A stretch of DNA of 64,000 nt from Paraescarpia echinospica (Eukaryota > Annelida > Polychaeta > Sabellida > Siboglinidae): positions 48,478,780 through 48,542,779 of the forward strand of contig CM034532.1 in NCBI GenBank assembly GCA_020002185.1. The letters are read 5' to 3'. The translations under genes and the position numbers were made by a program. Numbering within the stretch: the first letter of the stretch is position 1; every line of letters starts with the position of its first letter. The notes beneath the pieces were generated by a model that worked only from the letters and a program-made list of their open reading frames with translations, ran no database searches and was not told where the DNA came from. Below are positions 1 through 12,024 of the stretch, in pieces.

Positions 1-860
1 TTACTGAAGTGTTTGTGTCGTAATGTGACTGAGAACTCAGCGGGTACAGAAGAATTGACAGCCTGACCTCAGAATAATAATATAAACATAACATTGACAT
101 TGCATGCTTCTTTGTATCTTTATATAATACACATGTACATATTTTCAGGCACAATCATTAAGTACATACAGATTTATATTATTAATAACTGAAAATACAT
201 AAATGTTTCTATTAATGTGTATCATTGTCCCGCATGCTAGTACATACCCATGGTGTAATCAGATGCTGCATAACTGTAGAACAATTCCAGATACAGTCCA
301 AATATGTATTTTGCCACAATGAGTTGGGTATTAAGTTCCACAGATCTCTTCTGCTCATGAACCCAATATGGCTATCTACGTCAGCCCACCAATTTTTTGA
401 TTTAGGCAGAAATGCATACCTTTCTCATCTTTCAGTGTTCAGTTTATTTTCCCCAACGGGTCATCCCAAAGTGACCAAGTACACGAATCAACACATTAGA
501 AATATCAGGCTACACGAGTCAAAATTACCTTGTTTCTCAAAATGTTGTTTTTATAAAATTTGCTTCAATTTTAGCTATAAATGAAAAACTACTGAAGATA
601 CTTCAATAAATCAGGTATCGTTTTAAAGCTCGTGATCTGTGAAATCCAAAATCCATCTCACAATTTTGCAACTTAATCCCCACTTCGCAATGACAGGTCA
701 CACATGTTATGCAGTTTCAATAGAGAAGAATCAGGGAAGAGAACTGTCTGGTTAAATTATTACTAAAATGCAGATGCATGATTATTTATCAGAATATAGT
801 ACAGCAATTGTTTCTACTGATTTTTGTTAGTTTCATAACATAAAAAACAGTAATTGTCAT
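1..860. other. AT-rich intergenic or intronic DNA, no gene seen
   Basis: No recognisable coding segment, RNA gene or mobile element. The longest open frame (225-584, +) has no family resemblance and an ordinary AT-rich composition, so I do not call it. Confidence 0.5.
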
Positions 861-865
861 TTGTG

Positions 866-2125
866 ACATACCTTGGGTCATCTGTCATTTGTGGTTGTGC
901 CCAATGGTCATCTGTGATTCATGATAGTACAAATGATTCATCTGTCATTTGTGGGAATATCCATGGGACACCTGTTGTATATGGTAATGCCTATGAGTAA
1001 ACTGTCATTTGTGGTAGTGCCCATGGTGTACCTGTCATTTGTGACAATGCTCATGGCATTCCTGTCGTGTGTGGTAGTGCCCATGGCATTCCTGTCTTGT
1101 GTGGTAGTGCCCATGGCATTCCTGTCTTGTGTGGTAGTGTCCATGTCATTCCTGTCGTTTGTGGTAGTGCCCATGGCATACATGTCATTTGTGGTAGTGC
1201 CCATGGCATTCATGTCATTTGTGGTAGTGCCCATGGCATACATGTCATTTGTGGTAGTGCCCATGGCATACATGTCGTTTGTGGTAGTGCCCATGGCATA
1301 CATGTCATTTGTGGTAGTGCCCATGGCATACATGTCATTTGTGGTAGTGCCCATGGCATACATGTCATTTGTGGTAGTGCCCATGGCATTCATGTCTTGT
1401 GTGGTAGTGCCCATGCCATTCCTGTCTTGTGTGGTAGTGCCCATGGCGTACATGTCATTTGTGGTAGTGCCCATGGCATTCATGCCATGTGTGGTAGTGC
1501 CCATAGCATTCCTGTCTTGTGTGGTAGTGCCCATGGCATTCCTGTCATTTGTGGTAGTCCTCATGGTGTACATGTCATTTGTGGTAGTGCCCATAGCATT
1601 CCTGTCTTGTGTGGTAGTGCCCATGGCATTCCTGTCATTTGTGGTAGTGCCCATGGCGTACATGTCATTTGTGGTAGTGCCCATGGCGTTCCTGTAATTT
1701 GTGACAGTGCCCATGGCATTCCTGTCATTTGTGGTAGTGCCCATGGTGTACATATCATTTGTGGTAGTGCCCATGGCATACATGTCATTTGTGGTAGTGC
1801 CCATGGCATACATGTCATTTGTGGTAGTGCCCATGGCATACATGTCATTTGTGGTAGTGCCCATGGCGTACATGTCATTTGTGGTAGTGCCCATGGCATA
1901 CATGTCATTTGTGGTAGTGCCCATGGCATACATGTCATTTGTGGTAGTGCCCATGGCATACATATCATTTGTGGTAATGCCCATGGCGTACATGTCATTT
2001 GTGGTAGTGCCCATGGCATACATGTCATTTGTGGTAGTGCCCATGGCATACATGTCATTTGTGGTAGTGCCCATGGCGTACCTGTCATTTGTGGTAATGT
2101 CTATTTGGGGCACCTGTCATTCAGT
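866..2125. repeat. 30-bp minisatellite, about 42 tandem copies
   Basis: The unit reads approximately CATTTGTGGTAGTGCC followed by CATGGCATACATGT. It is degenerate in the first few copies (866-1020) and very regular afterwards. Variants recur in patches: GCATAC, GCATTC and GCGTAC, and CATTTG against CTTGTG. Because the period is divisible by three and the unit lacks stops, long open frames run through it on both strands, giving 10-residue periodic peptides. These look like by-products of the period and are not evidence of coding. No flanking splice signals or signal peptide were seen. Confidence 0.95.
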
Positions 2126-4055
2126 TTGTACTGCAAGGAAAATATAGCAGTTGATCAGGGCATTCACCAAGCTGGTCTGCCTAAATGACCATGTTTCTTT
2201 GAACTCTTCGAATACACTTTGCTATTGTTTGTTGGTAATTGCATGTAGCCTAATTGTTTATGTACATAATGACTGAGGTTGTGTCAGTAAACAAAGACAT
2301 CCAGGTAACATATAACAATGCATAATGTATGCATGGCATCCACAGAAATCCTGCATGGTAACTACAAAGACATCTGATGTTTAGAGTAACTTATATTCTG
2401 CAGTGACAATACGGCCAGTCACTACGATGGAGTCTGTTTATACTGACTTATTGTCTGAAATGAAAATGTTTTTGCTGCAATTAAGAAAATGTATTTTAGA
2501 TTTTGTGAGATAGACAGAACTATAATTGTTTTTACAATATCATTGGCAGCATATGTTGAGCAATATTGTTTCATGGTTAAAATGTAATGCTACAATGTAT
2601 ATTACGCAGAGCTGTGTGTTAATTGTTTACCAAGAAATCTATAGCTCACAGCCTCTAAACAGTGCTGTGTGTTTGATTGATGATGACAATACTCACTAGG
2701 TGGCGTGTCAGTGTCTTCACCTCATCAGTTGAGGATATCATACACCACCTATAGTGATTATTTGTGTCATGTTGTTTAGATTGATGTAGATCTGTATTTG
2801 TGTGTTGGCATATTGTGAGACGTCATAACTGATATGTACTGATGCTTACAACACGTTCATGTTATTTGTATAAGTAATATATTCACTAACAATAACACAA
2901 TGTTGTTAGTGCTGGTTTATAAAATATGATACACAACTGATACAATAAAGTATATTTGATGTAGCTTAATGTTGGTGAATGTCAATTTGTTTTTATCCAT
3001 AAGGCACAGCTATAAGAACACTTACACATGTTCCATCAATTAACTCCCTGAGGATTCCTGATTTGGTGGCAAAATAGTGTTGTAAAGGCCACAAACAAAT
3101 TTAAATTATGTTGTTTATCAGCCAGAACAAAGGTGCTGACAATCAACTTCAAAATCAAATACATGCTTAATTGTGTGTCACAAAAATTAACCGTTGGTGT
3201 TTTGACTTATTCCTTTATTAATGTGCAGATCTACATTTTAAACAAGAAAACATATTCGCTATGATTCATTAGACTTGTTTGATCATAGTTTAGACAATAT
3301 GGCAAGTTACCTTTCTGAGTCCTATGTTGCTCTGAACGGAGTTAAGAACATTGCTAATTGTTTGATCATGTCTGTTTGGAATATTAAAGTTGTCTCGGTT
3401 TCATAATTTCTGTGTTAATTATGTTTGAATGTGTGTAGAATAAGTCCACCATCTTTATGTTTAAAAAAATTTAGTAATGTTTACAATGTTGTGACTATTT
3501 ATGTACACTTTTTAGTTGTGGAACTGATTTTTTTTACTCAAGATGGAATACCTTTACTGTGTAAACAGTCTATAGCATTAAAGTATCATAAAATGGCAGC
3601 AGCTGTTAGCTAATCGTGGACACGTGTGTATGCGTTGTAATTTTTGGGGAATTTAAATAAACTTTCAAGATCTGTATAGTCACATCTTTTAGCTATACGC
3701 AGTGCCACAACGTTACAACCAGTTGCCAATTCCAGGTCACTCTTTTACAACTCGCTACGTAAACAACTTGGCGATATTAGGGTGCCTGCGGCAGTGCTGA
3801 TGGAGATTTACCGTTCTAAAAAATAGGTATCATCTTCACATAATGGTTCTAACGCCGAGATAAAGGTGAGTTAGGTGACGTGACGATAACCGTGCAATAC
3901 ATCTATTGCTGAATAATTGACGCAAATTGTCTTTGGCGGGAATTGCGTCAATAGTTGGTTGCGTTTTGCCACTTTTGACTTTGTCTTGCATCGGCCTCGG
4001 GTACGAAGAGGCCTAGCATTTTTATTTATGTAAAAAGGGCCAAAGTGTTTGACCC
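2126..4055. other. AT-rich DNA without recognisable genes
   Basis: Only short open frames, such as 3425-3613 (+), which has no recognisable similarity. No microsatellite longer than a few units and no inverted-repeat element stood out by eye. Confidence 0.5.
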
Positions 4056-4059
4056 CATG

Positions 4060-4175
4060 TGTTGCAGAAACCCTAAATTACCCCCTGAAGTGGGAAAAAG
4101 TACCTTTATTTATGTGAGCAGCGCCAAGGCTGCCTAAAAACAGTTTCAAAAGTTTCCTTGGTGTTCCCCGAGTAA
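4060..4175 (-). repeat. Dispersed repeat family A, copy 1 (reverse orientation)
   Basis: On the minus strand this stretch reads ACTCGGGGAACACCAAGG, then a TTTTGAAACTG block, then GCCTTGGCGCTG, CACATAAATAAAGG and CACTTCAGGGGGT. The same ordered blocks occur twice in direct orientation at 12025-12305. This copy directly abuts the 5'-truncated LINE at 4184. The family's identity is unknown. Confidence 0.8.
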
Positions 4176-4183
4176 TAGCATGC

Positions 4184-5871
4184 TTGACCGACGTCGAGTG
4201 TAACGAAGAAAGGTTAATCCCCAAGAAATTTTGGTCATACGTCAAAAATTTAAGAAAGGACTTTGTTGGTATACCAGCTCTGAAAGACCACAGCAATCAT
4301 CTGGTTTCGTCTAGTAAGGGGAAAGCAGATATACTGTCAAAGCAGTACCAAACTGTCTTCACAAAGGAAGATCTTGTCAACATTCCAGTCATGCCTCAGT
4401 CACCATATTCCGCAATGCCGGGAATCACAGTCACGGTACATGGAGTACACAAGCTGTTACTCAGACTGAAGCCCGGCAAAGCGCATGGCCCTGACGCAAT
4501 CCCAAACAAAATTCTAACGGAGACAGCTGATCAAATTGCACCTTGCCTGACTAGAATATTCCAACAATCCATCGACACAGGTGAGGTCCCCCTTGACTGG
4601 AAACATGCTAATATATCAGCAGTATTCAAGAAGGGTGACAAATCAGTCGCAGCAAACTATAGGCCAGTATCCCTCACATCAGTATGTTGCAAACTATTTG
4701 AACATATTATCTACAGCAACATAATGGGACACCTGGACTCTAATAACATCATGAGTACCAGCATGGGTTCAGGAATAAACATTCATGTGAGACACAATTA
4801 ATTGGTGCCACAGAAGACATTGCAAGGCCTTTGACACCGTGCCCCATGCACGGCTTATGGGAAAACTCCAGTATTACGGGGTCAGTGATGGAGTCACCAA
4901 CTGGATTTCAAATTGGCTAACTGACAGAAAGCAGAATGTAGTAGTAGATGGCGAGTCGTCAGAAGAAGAGACAGTCAAGTCTGGGGTATCCCAGGGCACT
5001 GTACTGGGCCCACTTCTTTTTTTATTATATGTCAATGATATAGGAGAGGGGATCACCTCTAACATCTGGCTTTTTGCCGACGATTGTATTTTATACCGGC
5101 GTATCAATAACAGTAATGACGGAGAAGCCCTCCAGTCTGACCTGCAGAGGCTGGTGGACTGGTCTGCAACCTGGCAGATGCATTTTAATATAAATAAATG
5201 CTCAGTTATGCATATCACCAAGAAGAGAACTGTCCACCGATCTCAGTATACCATCAATGGAGACAACCTGGGAATGGTACACCACCACCCATACCTAGGT
5301 GTGGAGTTCTCTGATGACCTCAGATGGAACATTCACATATCCCACCTATCTACTAAATCTAATCGTGTATTAGGTTTTATCAAAAGAAATCTGTATAAAT
5401 GCTCAGAGAAAACTAAACAATCGGCTTACTTCACACTAGTTCGTCCTAACCTCGAATACGCGAGCGCTGCTTGGGATCCATACACCAAAAAATATATTAA
5501 CGAACTTGAGAAAATACATCGACGCGCAGCGAGATTTGTAATGGGTAACAACAGTCGGGAAAGCAGCGTAACATTAATGATGAAAACACTCAAGTGGGAG
5601 TCCCTAGAACGCCGCAGAGAGGTCAGCCGCCTAGCAATGTTCTATAAATCTCTACACGGAGAAATAGCTCTTCCTTTGCCGAGTCACCTTGTTCACTCAA
5701 TCAACAACACTCATGGCCACAGTGAACGATTTATTCAGGTGCCGGCAAGGACTCAGGTTTATACTAACAGCTTTTTTAATAGAACAGTAAAGAACTGAAA
5801 CGGAGTAACCGAAAAAGTGGTGTCTGCAGCCACGGTTGATACTTTTAAATCTAGGCTGGGCAGACGACTCT
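4184..5871 (+). pseudogene. 5'-truncated non-LTR retrotransposon (CR1/Jockey-like) reverse transcriptase
   Basis: The window keeps the C-terminal half of a LINE ORF2. A linker typical of these elements (KKFWSYVKNLRKD) leads into reverse transcriptase: LRLKPGKAHGPDAIPNKIL, then FKKGDKSVAANYRPVSLTS. After the palm come SQGTVLGPLLFLLYVNDI and the catalytic FADD box near 5070. The thumb and C-terminal tail follow (YLGVEFSDDLRWN, EKIHRRAARFV). Near 4795-4830 about 15-20 codons between the TQLIGATEDIA and KAFDTVPH motifs are deleted, and the frame shifts by one. A TGA at 5796 replaces the Trp usual in the KxWN motif, and the frame then continues to about 5871. The EEP endonuclease is missing, as expected for 5' truncation during insertion. 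The copy is dead. I cannot choose firmly between the CR1 and Jockey clades by eye. Confidence 0.92.
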
Positions 5872-5970
5872 AAAGTTCCCTGTAGTGCTGTGGCATATGC
5901 CCCCCCCCACCCTATATTGGCGTAATGACCTTATGGTTTTTGCCAATTATTATATAGACATAGACATGGA
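5872..5970 (+). other. Probable 3' UTR and tail of the LINE
   Basis: A short C-rich tract (5900-5910) is followed by a segment ending in ATATAGACATAGACATGGA. A tandem hexamer-like tail of that kind is typical of CR1-group 3' ends. There is no poly(A). Confidence 0.4.
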
Positions 5971-6134
5971 TAGTGCAACCCTCCTGACACTGACAGCAAC
6001 CCCTAAAGATTGACTAAACTATTCGCGCAAACATCCAGCGGATTTCGCAGTCCTGAGTTCGGTTGATGGCGCCGTTGTAGAACAGCTGTGTTAAAAATAT
6101 AATTGCGACATAATAAATTAACTTAGTGATGCAC

Positions 6135-6412
6135 ACAGGTTACTGTTCATAATTATATCTTCAGCACGTCCATCATTAGTACAGACGCGACAGGACAACT
6201 GTTTACATATCTTCACTTCAGCACTCTCAACCGATGCAACAGGATAATTGTTCACTCTGCTTATCAGTACATACAAATGCGACAGGATAATTGTTAATAT
6301 TATATCTTTACCACACACATCATCAGTACAAGTGTGACAGGGTAACTGTTCATATATCTTCAGCACACTATTGTCAGTATAGACGTGACAGTCTAACTGT
6401 TGAAATATCTTC
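6135..6412. repeat. Degenerate ~65-bp tandem repeat
   Basis: Four to five diverged units share CAGTACA, then a variable purine-pyrimidine stretch, GCGACAGG, TAACTGTT and ATATCTTCAGCAC. The open frame on the minus strand (6118-6519) comes from this repetition. I see no protein family in it. Confidence 0.7.
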
Positions 6413-6419
6413 ATGCAGT

Positions 6420-6530
6420 AGGAGAGGGGGCAGTTTCCTCTGGTGGGACAGTTACCTGCGGTGAGACAAAGGGCAGTTTCCTGTGGTGGGACAGTTATCT
6501 GCGGTGGGACTGGGAACAATTACCTGTAGT
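6420..6530. repeat. Short tandem repeat around CAGTTTCCTGTGGTGGGA
   Basis: Three to four imperfect units containing GGTGGGACAGTTACCTGCGG. A related piece (TTTCCTGTGGTGGTACAG) occurs at 9607-9624, on the far side of the hAT relic, so this repeat may once have been continuous there. Confidence 0.65.
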
Positions 6531-7080
6531 CATCCTAGCAAGCCAGGGCTGTTTGCCATGCAAAACTAGCCCTGGCAGATCTCCTACACGAAGTACGGAA
6601 GTTAGCCGAGTCAAACTATTAATTGACTTCACCAGTCACGACTGCGTCACCCGTGAGAACAGCGCAAATACCTGCCCCAATTTGAAAATGCATAAACGAC
6701 TTCTGGGAATGCCAATATACTGTTCACCCATTAGCACGGAAAGCTGAGCGGTATTGTGTACACTGTATTCGAATAATTGCTTCTACTTCCTAAACATTGC
6801 ATGTAACACGATCCACAGTTGGTTGAAATTAGTTTTATCATGACCACCAGACCTGCCGGCTGCCGACAACCACTGATCTAGTGAACGATTTCATAGGCTC
6901 AGACCTGCCATATTTTTTTGGTTGCAATCTGTATTTTTGACCTAATATTCTGTAAGAATCTGTATCAATCCGTATCATTCATGTATACATATTTATTGCG
7001 CATACCATATCTACATATGGATACAAGTAAGTAATTTTATACCTCTTACATTATACCCAACATCTGCCACAAACTACATT
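6531..7080. other. Spacer before the hAT relic
   Basis: No gene seen. Starting near 6902 the sequence CAGACCTGCCAT resembles a hAT-type terminus. I could not find its inverse beyond 9300, so no element end is claimed. Confidence 0.4.
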
Positions 7081-7082
7081 CA

Positions 7083-9297
7083 TCACCGTGCCTCAGCATG
7101 GGGTGCAGATTTAGCCAGTTTCAGCATCTCAGCTGACACAGCCAATTGGTGGCAGGGGCTGTCGATGTTCAGTTTACACTGAAGGTATGCAGTAATGGTG
7201 TCCGCATTCAAGCTGTGGTGTGCGTCTGTGTGTATTTTTCGCAAGATGGAAAACAGCCTCTCTACATCAGCATTGCTGTGTGGGAGGCAGAGAAGCGGTG
7301 CCATCACTTTTGCCAACAGCGGGAAGGGTACGGCCTGCAACGGCGTCTTGATTGAGAGGATCTCAAACCAGACGTGTTCGATCTGCCGCACTTGGCCATC
7401 CATCCAGCACGATGATGTCATCGGCCAACAGCTGAAAGTCCTCATACTCATCTTTCAGCTGTTCGGCATCAACGTTGGGGGCAAAGCGGGCTGCCAGACA
7501 AACAGTCGGCTCGTACGTGAGGTTCACATGGGCTGCAGGGTCGAGAACACTCAAGTTGCGCAACACCTGGTCGCCGAACGGAAACTTTGCGACCATCTTG
7601 CGCACAACCGCACAGTCAAATGCGTGCACATCGTTGATGAATGATGCCTGGACGGCTGTCGTGACATCTTCATCTTCGAAGAAGGAGCGCACATTCAAAC
7701 TGACCGCAATGGTCGAGTCATCGAGCTGGATGGAGCGATCGTCAAAGTTGATGGTGCGCAAGTCAACAACGTTGCGGATGTGGCGGAGCTGGACGAACTT
7801 GACAAGCAGTTTCCGCAGTAGCCGATCCATCTCCGGAATGAGAATACCGACCTTAGAATCTTAATTCTGGAAGAGTCGGTTAAACTCATTGAGGAAAGGG
7901 AGGACATACTGGAGAAAAAGCAGTGTCACCTTCGTCAGTAGCTTGCTCAGTCGCTCGTGGATGCGCCGGATGCGCCCAGGCCGCTCCACCTCGTCGTGGT
8001 TCTCGGAGTAGCTAGCCAATGCAGGCAGCTGGTTGAGAACATGGTTGACGACCCTCTCAAGCGACAGCCAGCCTGGCAGTGCTTAAGGATGACAGCATCG
8101 TCTACTTCTGTGAACGCCTGGAACTCTTTGTAGTCCTCGCGTCGCTTAGAACTGAAACAGAACATTATATATATATATACATTTCTCATTTGATTTTTAC
8201 CTGTGCTCAAAATGGAAATAGATGTCGGCTGCTTCTCTCTCACACGAGACAAGACGGAATTGCGTGCACCAATCATCACATTGCAGTTGTCACTAGCAAA
8301 ACCCACGCAGTTCTCCCAAGGGATGTCAAGTTTGCTACAAATAAAGAATCTCGTTGAGTATTTGTGAATGTCACTAGACATTAGATTATCAGTAGGTGAA
8401 ACACAAGCGAATTAAACTAATAGACAAACAATCATGTAATTTCACTGACAATAAAATTAAGAAAATACAGCTGACACTGTTCCCTTAATGTTGCTACCAC
8501 AAACAAAACTACAAAACATATTACAAAACTGTGATAACAGTAATTGTGGACAACAATATCACGGTTGAAAGAGCAGCACAAATTCATGGTAATAAGAAAA
8601 AATCCAAAATAGTGGAACTAACTATTTACCTGAAGATATCATCTACCGTAGTAAAGATATTCTCTGCCTTCCCGCGGTTGCAAACCAACAGGTCGAGGAG
8701 CCTAGTGACGGAGCAGCCGATGTCTGTATGAAAGGACCGCACTAGCATCCCCAGTCGTTTGTCGGCCTTGTCATTGCTTTCATCAATCATAAGCGAGCAA
8801 GTACCCGACTTGCAACGGTTGACGACTGCCGCCGTCGACATCGCCGCCAAACCCCTCTTCATAACTTGGGTCGTCTTCGTGCGTTTACTCCGGAAATGCT
8901 TGGCGATGGCGCTGTCGGGAAACATCGCTCTAGCCAAATCGGTGAAATGGTCCCCGATTGTTGCCGGAAGGTTGTGTTCGGCGACGAAGTATGAGAACAT
9001 CACCTCCGCTCGAGTCACCTCGTTGGCAGCGTCGCTAGAGTTCGTCTGCGGCTTGAAAAACGCCCTCACGGTTGCCCTTTCCTCGTGATTTTTCAAATTC
9101 GTTTTGTGTAGATTCGACTTTAAGTGCTCGTTGACGTCGTACCCGCCTGAGGTGGCCACCTTAACATCGCGTGAGCATAAACTACACCTGGCAGACTGCT
9201 CGCCTGCTTTATTTGATACAATCATTCCTCCAAACTTCTCTAACCATTCTTTTTGAAACTTTCCACTACACTTTCGCCGTTTCGCAAGAGAAGCCAT
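7083..9297 (-). pseudogene. hAT-superfamily transposase relic (BED-like finger plus hAT dimerisation domain)
   Basis: Reading right to left, the protein starts MASLAKRRKCSGKFQKEWLE. A BED-like zinc finger follows (RCSLCSRDV, then HLKSNLHKTNLKNH; Cys and His spaced as in BED fingers). The RNase H-like core then begins (SLMIDESNDKADKR). A clean donor (CAG/GTAAAT) ends this segment at 8630. The next part resumes near 8381-8340 with LDIPWENCVGFASDNCNVM. A second possible intron lies at about 8205-8150. Downstream are KHCQAG and, in another frame, WLSLERVVNHVLNQLPALAS. An in-frame TAA lies near 7863. After a final frameshift near 7370 comes the hAT C-terminal dimerisation motif, LCLPHSNADVERLFSILR, ending at 7083. 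At least two frameshifts and a stop make it inactive. No terminal inverted repeats or 8-bp target duplication could be identified. Confidence 0.9.
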
Positions 9298-9299
9298 TT

Positions 9300-9685
9300 T
9301 GAAACGTGATTTCCCGCCGTTGAAACGATGTTTCCCGTCATTGAGCCGCCTGTTGCATTTTTCAGAACTACACTTTACAAGCGCGCTATCTATTGGCTAT
9401 TGCGCGCTACAACGAACTAAATCACTGACTATTGTCGGTGATTCAGTTCGTTCTTTTGATGAAGTTAGTCACTAAAATAAACGATTACTTCATTGCATCG
9501 AAAGCTGTTGCTTATTTTCGACTGATATGACTTCAATATGGTTTTGTGACGCATACAAGTAAATAGTGTAGCTGTATAAAAGTGTTTTCTATTACAAAAA
9601 AAATCATTTCCTGTGGTGGTACAGGGACCTGTGGTAAGATGCCAAAGTCATGGCTGCACACCTGATTGCTTCAGTCTTGGCATCA
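9300..9685. other. Non-coding flank with an imperfect hairpin
   Basis: At about 9412-9453 the arms AACGAACTAAATCACTGAC and GTCGGTGATTCAGTTCGTT form a 19-bp stem with two mismatches and a 5-base loop. It lies upstream of the hAT start codon and could be a subterminal repeat of that element. No gene seen. Confidence 0.6.
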
Positions 9686-9686
9686 G

Positions 9687-9794
9687 AATCGTTTAACATA
9701 GCAATCACCTCTTTAAGGGTAAGTGACGAATGGTGAACATTCGTTTACCATTCGTCACTTACCCTTAACGAGGTGATTGCTATGTTAAACGATT
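9687..9794. repeat. 48-bp near-perfect palindrome with a 12-base loop
   Basis: Arms 9687-9734 and 9747-9794 are reverse complements with one mismatch (T against G near 9711/9770). The loop is GAACATTCGTTT. The right arm is continuous with the protein-coding fragment to its right, whose minus-strand frame runs into the arm. The left arm therefore looks like an inverted copy of the broken end of that fragment. Confidence 0.97.
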
Positions 9795-10357
9795 TGTTCG
9801 CTTGTTTGTCAACAAAGATACCTTCAAAACGTTCATTCACTTTCAACATGAGACTTTGCACAGCGTACTTATTGATATCGTCTTGAGTTCCCCCAACAGC
9901 AAGGAACTATTCTTTGTACAAGCTCAACACTATTGTCGCCAGCATGGGACTTTTCTTTTCGATGACTTTGTACTCAAGGAACATCGACAGTTTTCGGAAA
10001 GCTTCATCATGTTTCTTTTGACTTGTCTTTTGCTCTTCCTCCTTTGTTTCTTGTCTTACGTAAGCGCCGACACGTGTTATGGTACCTCACCTCCCTTGCA
10101 ATGAGGTCTCCGACTAGTCTGAGGATCCTAACGTCACATTTTGTTTTTGCTGTACGAATGATCGACTTACTCCCATATGTAGTAAGACATGGTTGCAGGC
10201 GTTCATCTTTCTTGGACTTTTTCCTTCTCTTCTTCCTGGCACAGAAAAGGCACTCCTGTCCAAGAGTGCCTCTTCTGTTGGACGTTGGTGGAATTCTCGA
10301 AATTGAGCAGGTGGTTTTGCTGGCTGGTGGTTCACTGGAAGGTGGAGGCTGTCTCAT
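9795..10357 (-). pseudogene. 5' fragment of the PIN-like multi-copy gene family (N-terminal Cys domain)
   Basis: On the minus strand a start at 10357 leads into a proline-rich leader. A compact Cys/Lys-rich domain follows, reading QECLFCARKKRRKK, then ERLQPCLTTYGSKSIIRT, then DLIAREVRYHNTCRR. This CxxC plus His/Cys arrangement is, as I recall, the N-terminal domain of a large uncharacterised animal family whose central part matches the gene at 25.6-28.0 kb. Near 10007 the frame shifts by one base and the coding sense continues (AFRKLSMFLEYKVIEKKS, then YAVQSLMLKVNERF), with one in-frame stop near 9906. It ends abruptly at the palindrome. Partial and non-functional. The family assignment is from memory of its domain layout and moderately confident. 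Confidence 0.65.
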
Positions 10358-12020
10358 AACAGTGCAGAACCGACTGAAACATTTAGTATAATAACAGTGT
10401 CACCCTGTTCTGTATTCATGCTAATTTCTTCCGTTGCGCTAGAGAACTGATCGTTCTGAAGTGTCAGTCGATGTCTGGGAGCATTCTTGACTGTTTCCCA
10501 GTTTCAGGTTTAAAAGATTTAAATCCAGGTTTCTCTTCTTCTGTTTCTTTGCAAATGATGCAACTCGGGGTACAGGTTGCCATTATCTGTCATTAAAAAG
10601 GAGAAATTAGTCGAAGGGAAGCATCATGTTGACATTTAACTGTTCGTTACTTTCTTTAATCACATTATGGAGGTTCAGCTTGCGAACATGTACAGGTACG
10701 TGTACAAAGACAACACTACATTATCAAGATTTCAGGGGTACTGATGTGATCGGATAAAATCGATCTTAAAATGTTGCATGTTCATTGTTATTTTTGGACG
10801 TTTCTACTCTCAGTAAGCATGAAATAAGTGTGTTAGCATAATAGCTTAACCTTTCTGGAATTATTGTTAGATTAGTGGAAAATGCATAAAATCTCAAACT
10901 GATCGATGCAAATAAATTTTGATAGTGTATTAATTTGTGACAGCCTTTATACAAACACGTTAGTGTTCTAGTTAAATAATGGTCCTAGATATATAACAAA
11001 ACTGTTACCATTAATGCCGAGCGTTGTAATAGAGTAAACTAATTCGTTCATTATTTGAAACAGAGCAGATACAAATAAATCTAACACAAAGTTTCCACAC
11101 AATAAAATTATAAAGTTGAATGGATTTGCTGAATCTCTTAACGAGTGGAAACATGTTCATGTTTATAGCTCAGGCAGTTACCAGTACACGTTCCTTGTAC
11201 ACATTTTGAACTACTCCAGTCAATCAGTAATGGCGGTGCATCAATGTATCGATTCCTTAAATATTTCAAAATAACACTAGATCAGCAACAGTGCCTCTGT
11301 AATGCGGTGGTACCCCATCTGCAAAGGTACTTCGGCATTACAAGGCGGGCGGCCTATCTACAGGAGACACACAGACAGTCTTCTACTTCGACACAGTACA
11401 TCTTGGAGAATTACATTTATTTATGTGGACTTACGTTTTAATAACAAAACACTTAATCAATAAAAAATGCAGGAGAGGGACCCCTCAACAAGGGGACTAT
11501 TCAGTGAGATACACCCTGTATATATATATATATATATATTATAAGTATTGCCTTGTACTTTTTTCCTATATAACGGTAATAACCTGTTGCATCACTACAT
11601 AGTTGCATGGAAAACTAACTCGGGAGTGGGACATTAAGTTTGCCCCCGAGCCAATTACCCAATATCTTTGTGTAGTCTGTAGACACGTTGCAGGGATATT
11701 CTTGTGTATACTTTTAAGATACAACACATTCTACCACCAGTGTGAAATGAATGATACGTTTCAATGTCCAGACTGACCAGGGGGTTAAACCTAAACAAAA
11801 CAGGATGATATTACAACCAGTTTAGCTACCCTGGAGTACAGTTGTTTAAATACAACAATAATATTATGTATGCCAGAATAGTATATATTAGTACATTCAC
11901 CTACGAACGATGTTTGCGTAGCAACTCAATATACATTTTGTCGCATATCGATTGGCGCTATCTACAGACTACGACATCCACTAGGTGTTTGCGTGAATAA
12001 ATACAGTTTCGTCAATCTGT
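10358..12020. other. AT-rich DNA without recognisable genes
   Basis: Contains a (TA)n run at 11519-11541 and scattered short frames. The frame at 11244-11441 (+) resembles nothing I recognise. Confidence 0.5.
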
Positions 12021-12024
12021 GGGG

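Noticed and set aside
225..584. 119-codon frame near the window start
   Set aside because: No family resemblance, no splice or promoter context, and expected by chance in sequence of this composition.
938..2188. Long open frames on both strands (up to about 390 codons) with 10-residue periodic peptides
   Set aside because: They coincide exactly with the 30-bp minisatellite. A period divisible by three keeps frames open regardless of coding.
6902..9480. hAT terminal inverted repeats (CAGACCTGCCAT at the left)
   Set aside because: No inverse was found at the right, so no element boundary or target duplication could be defended.
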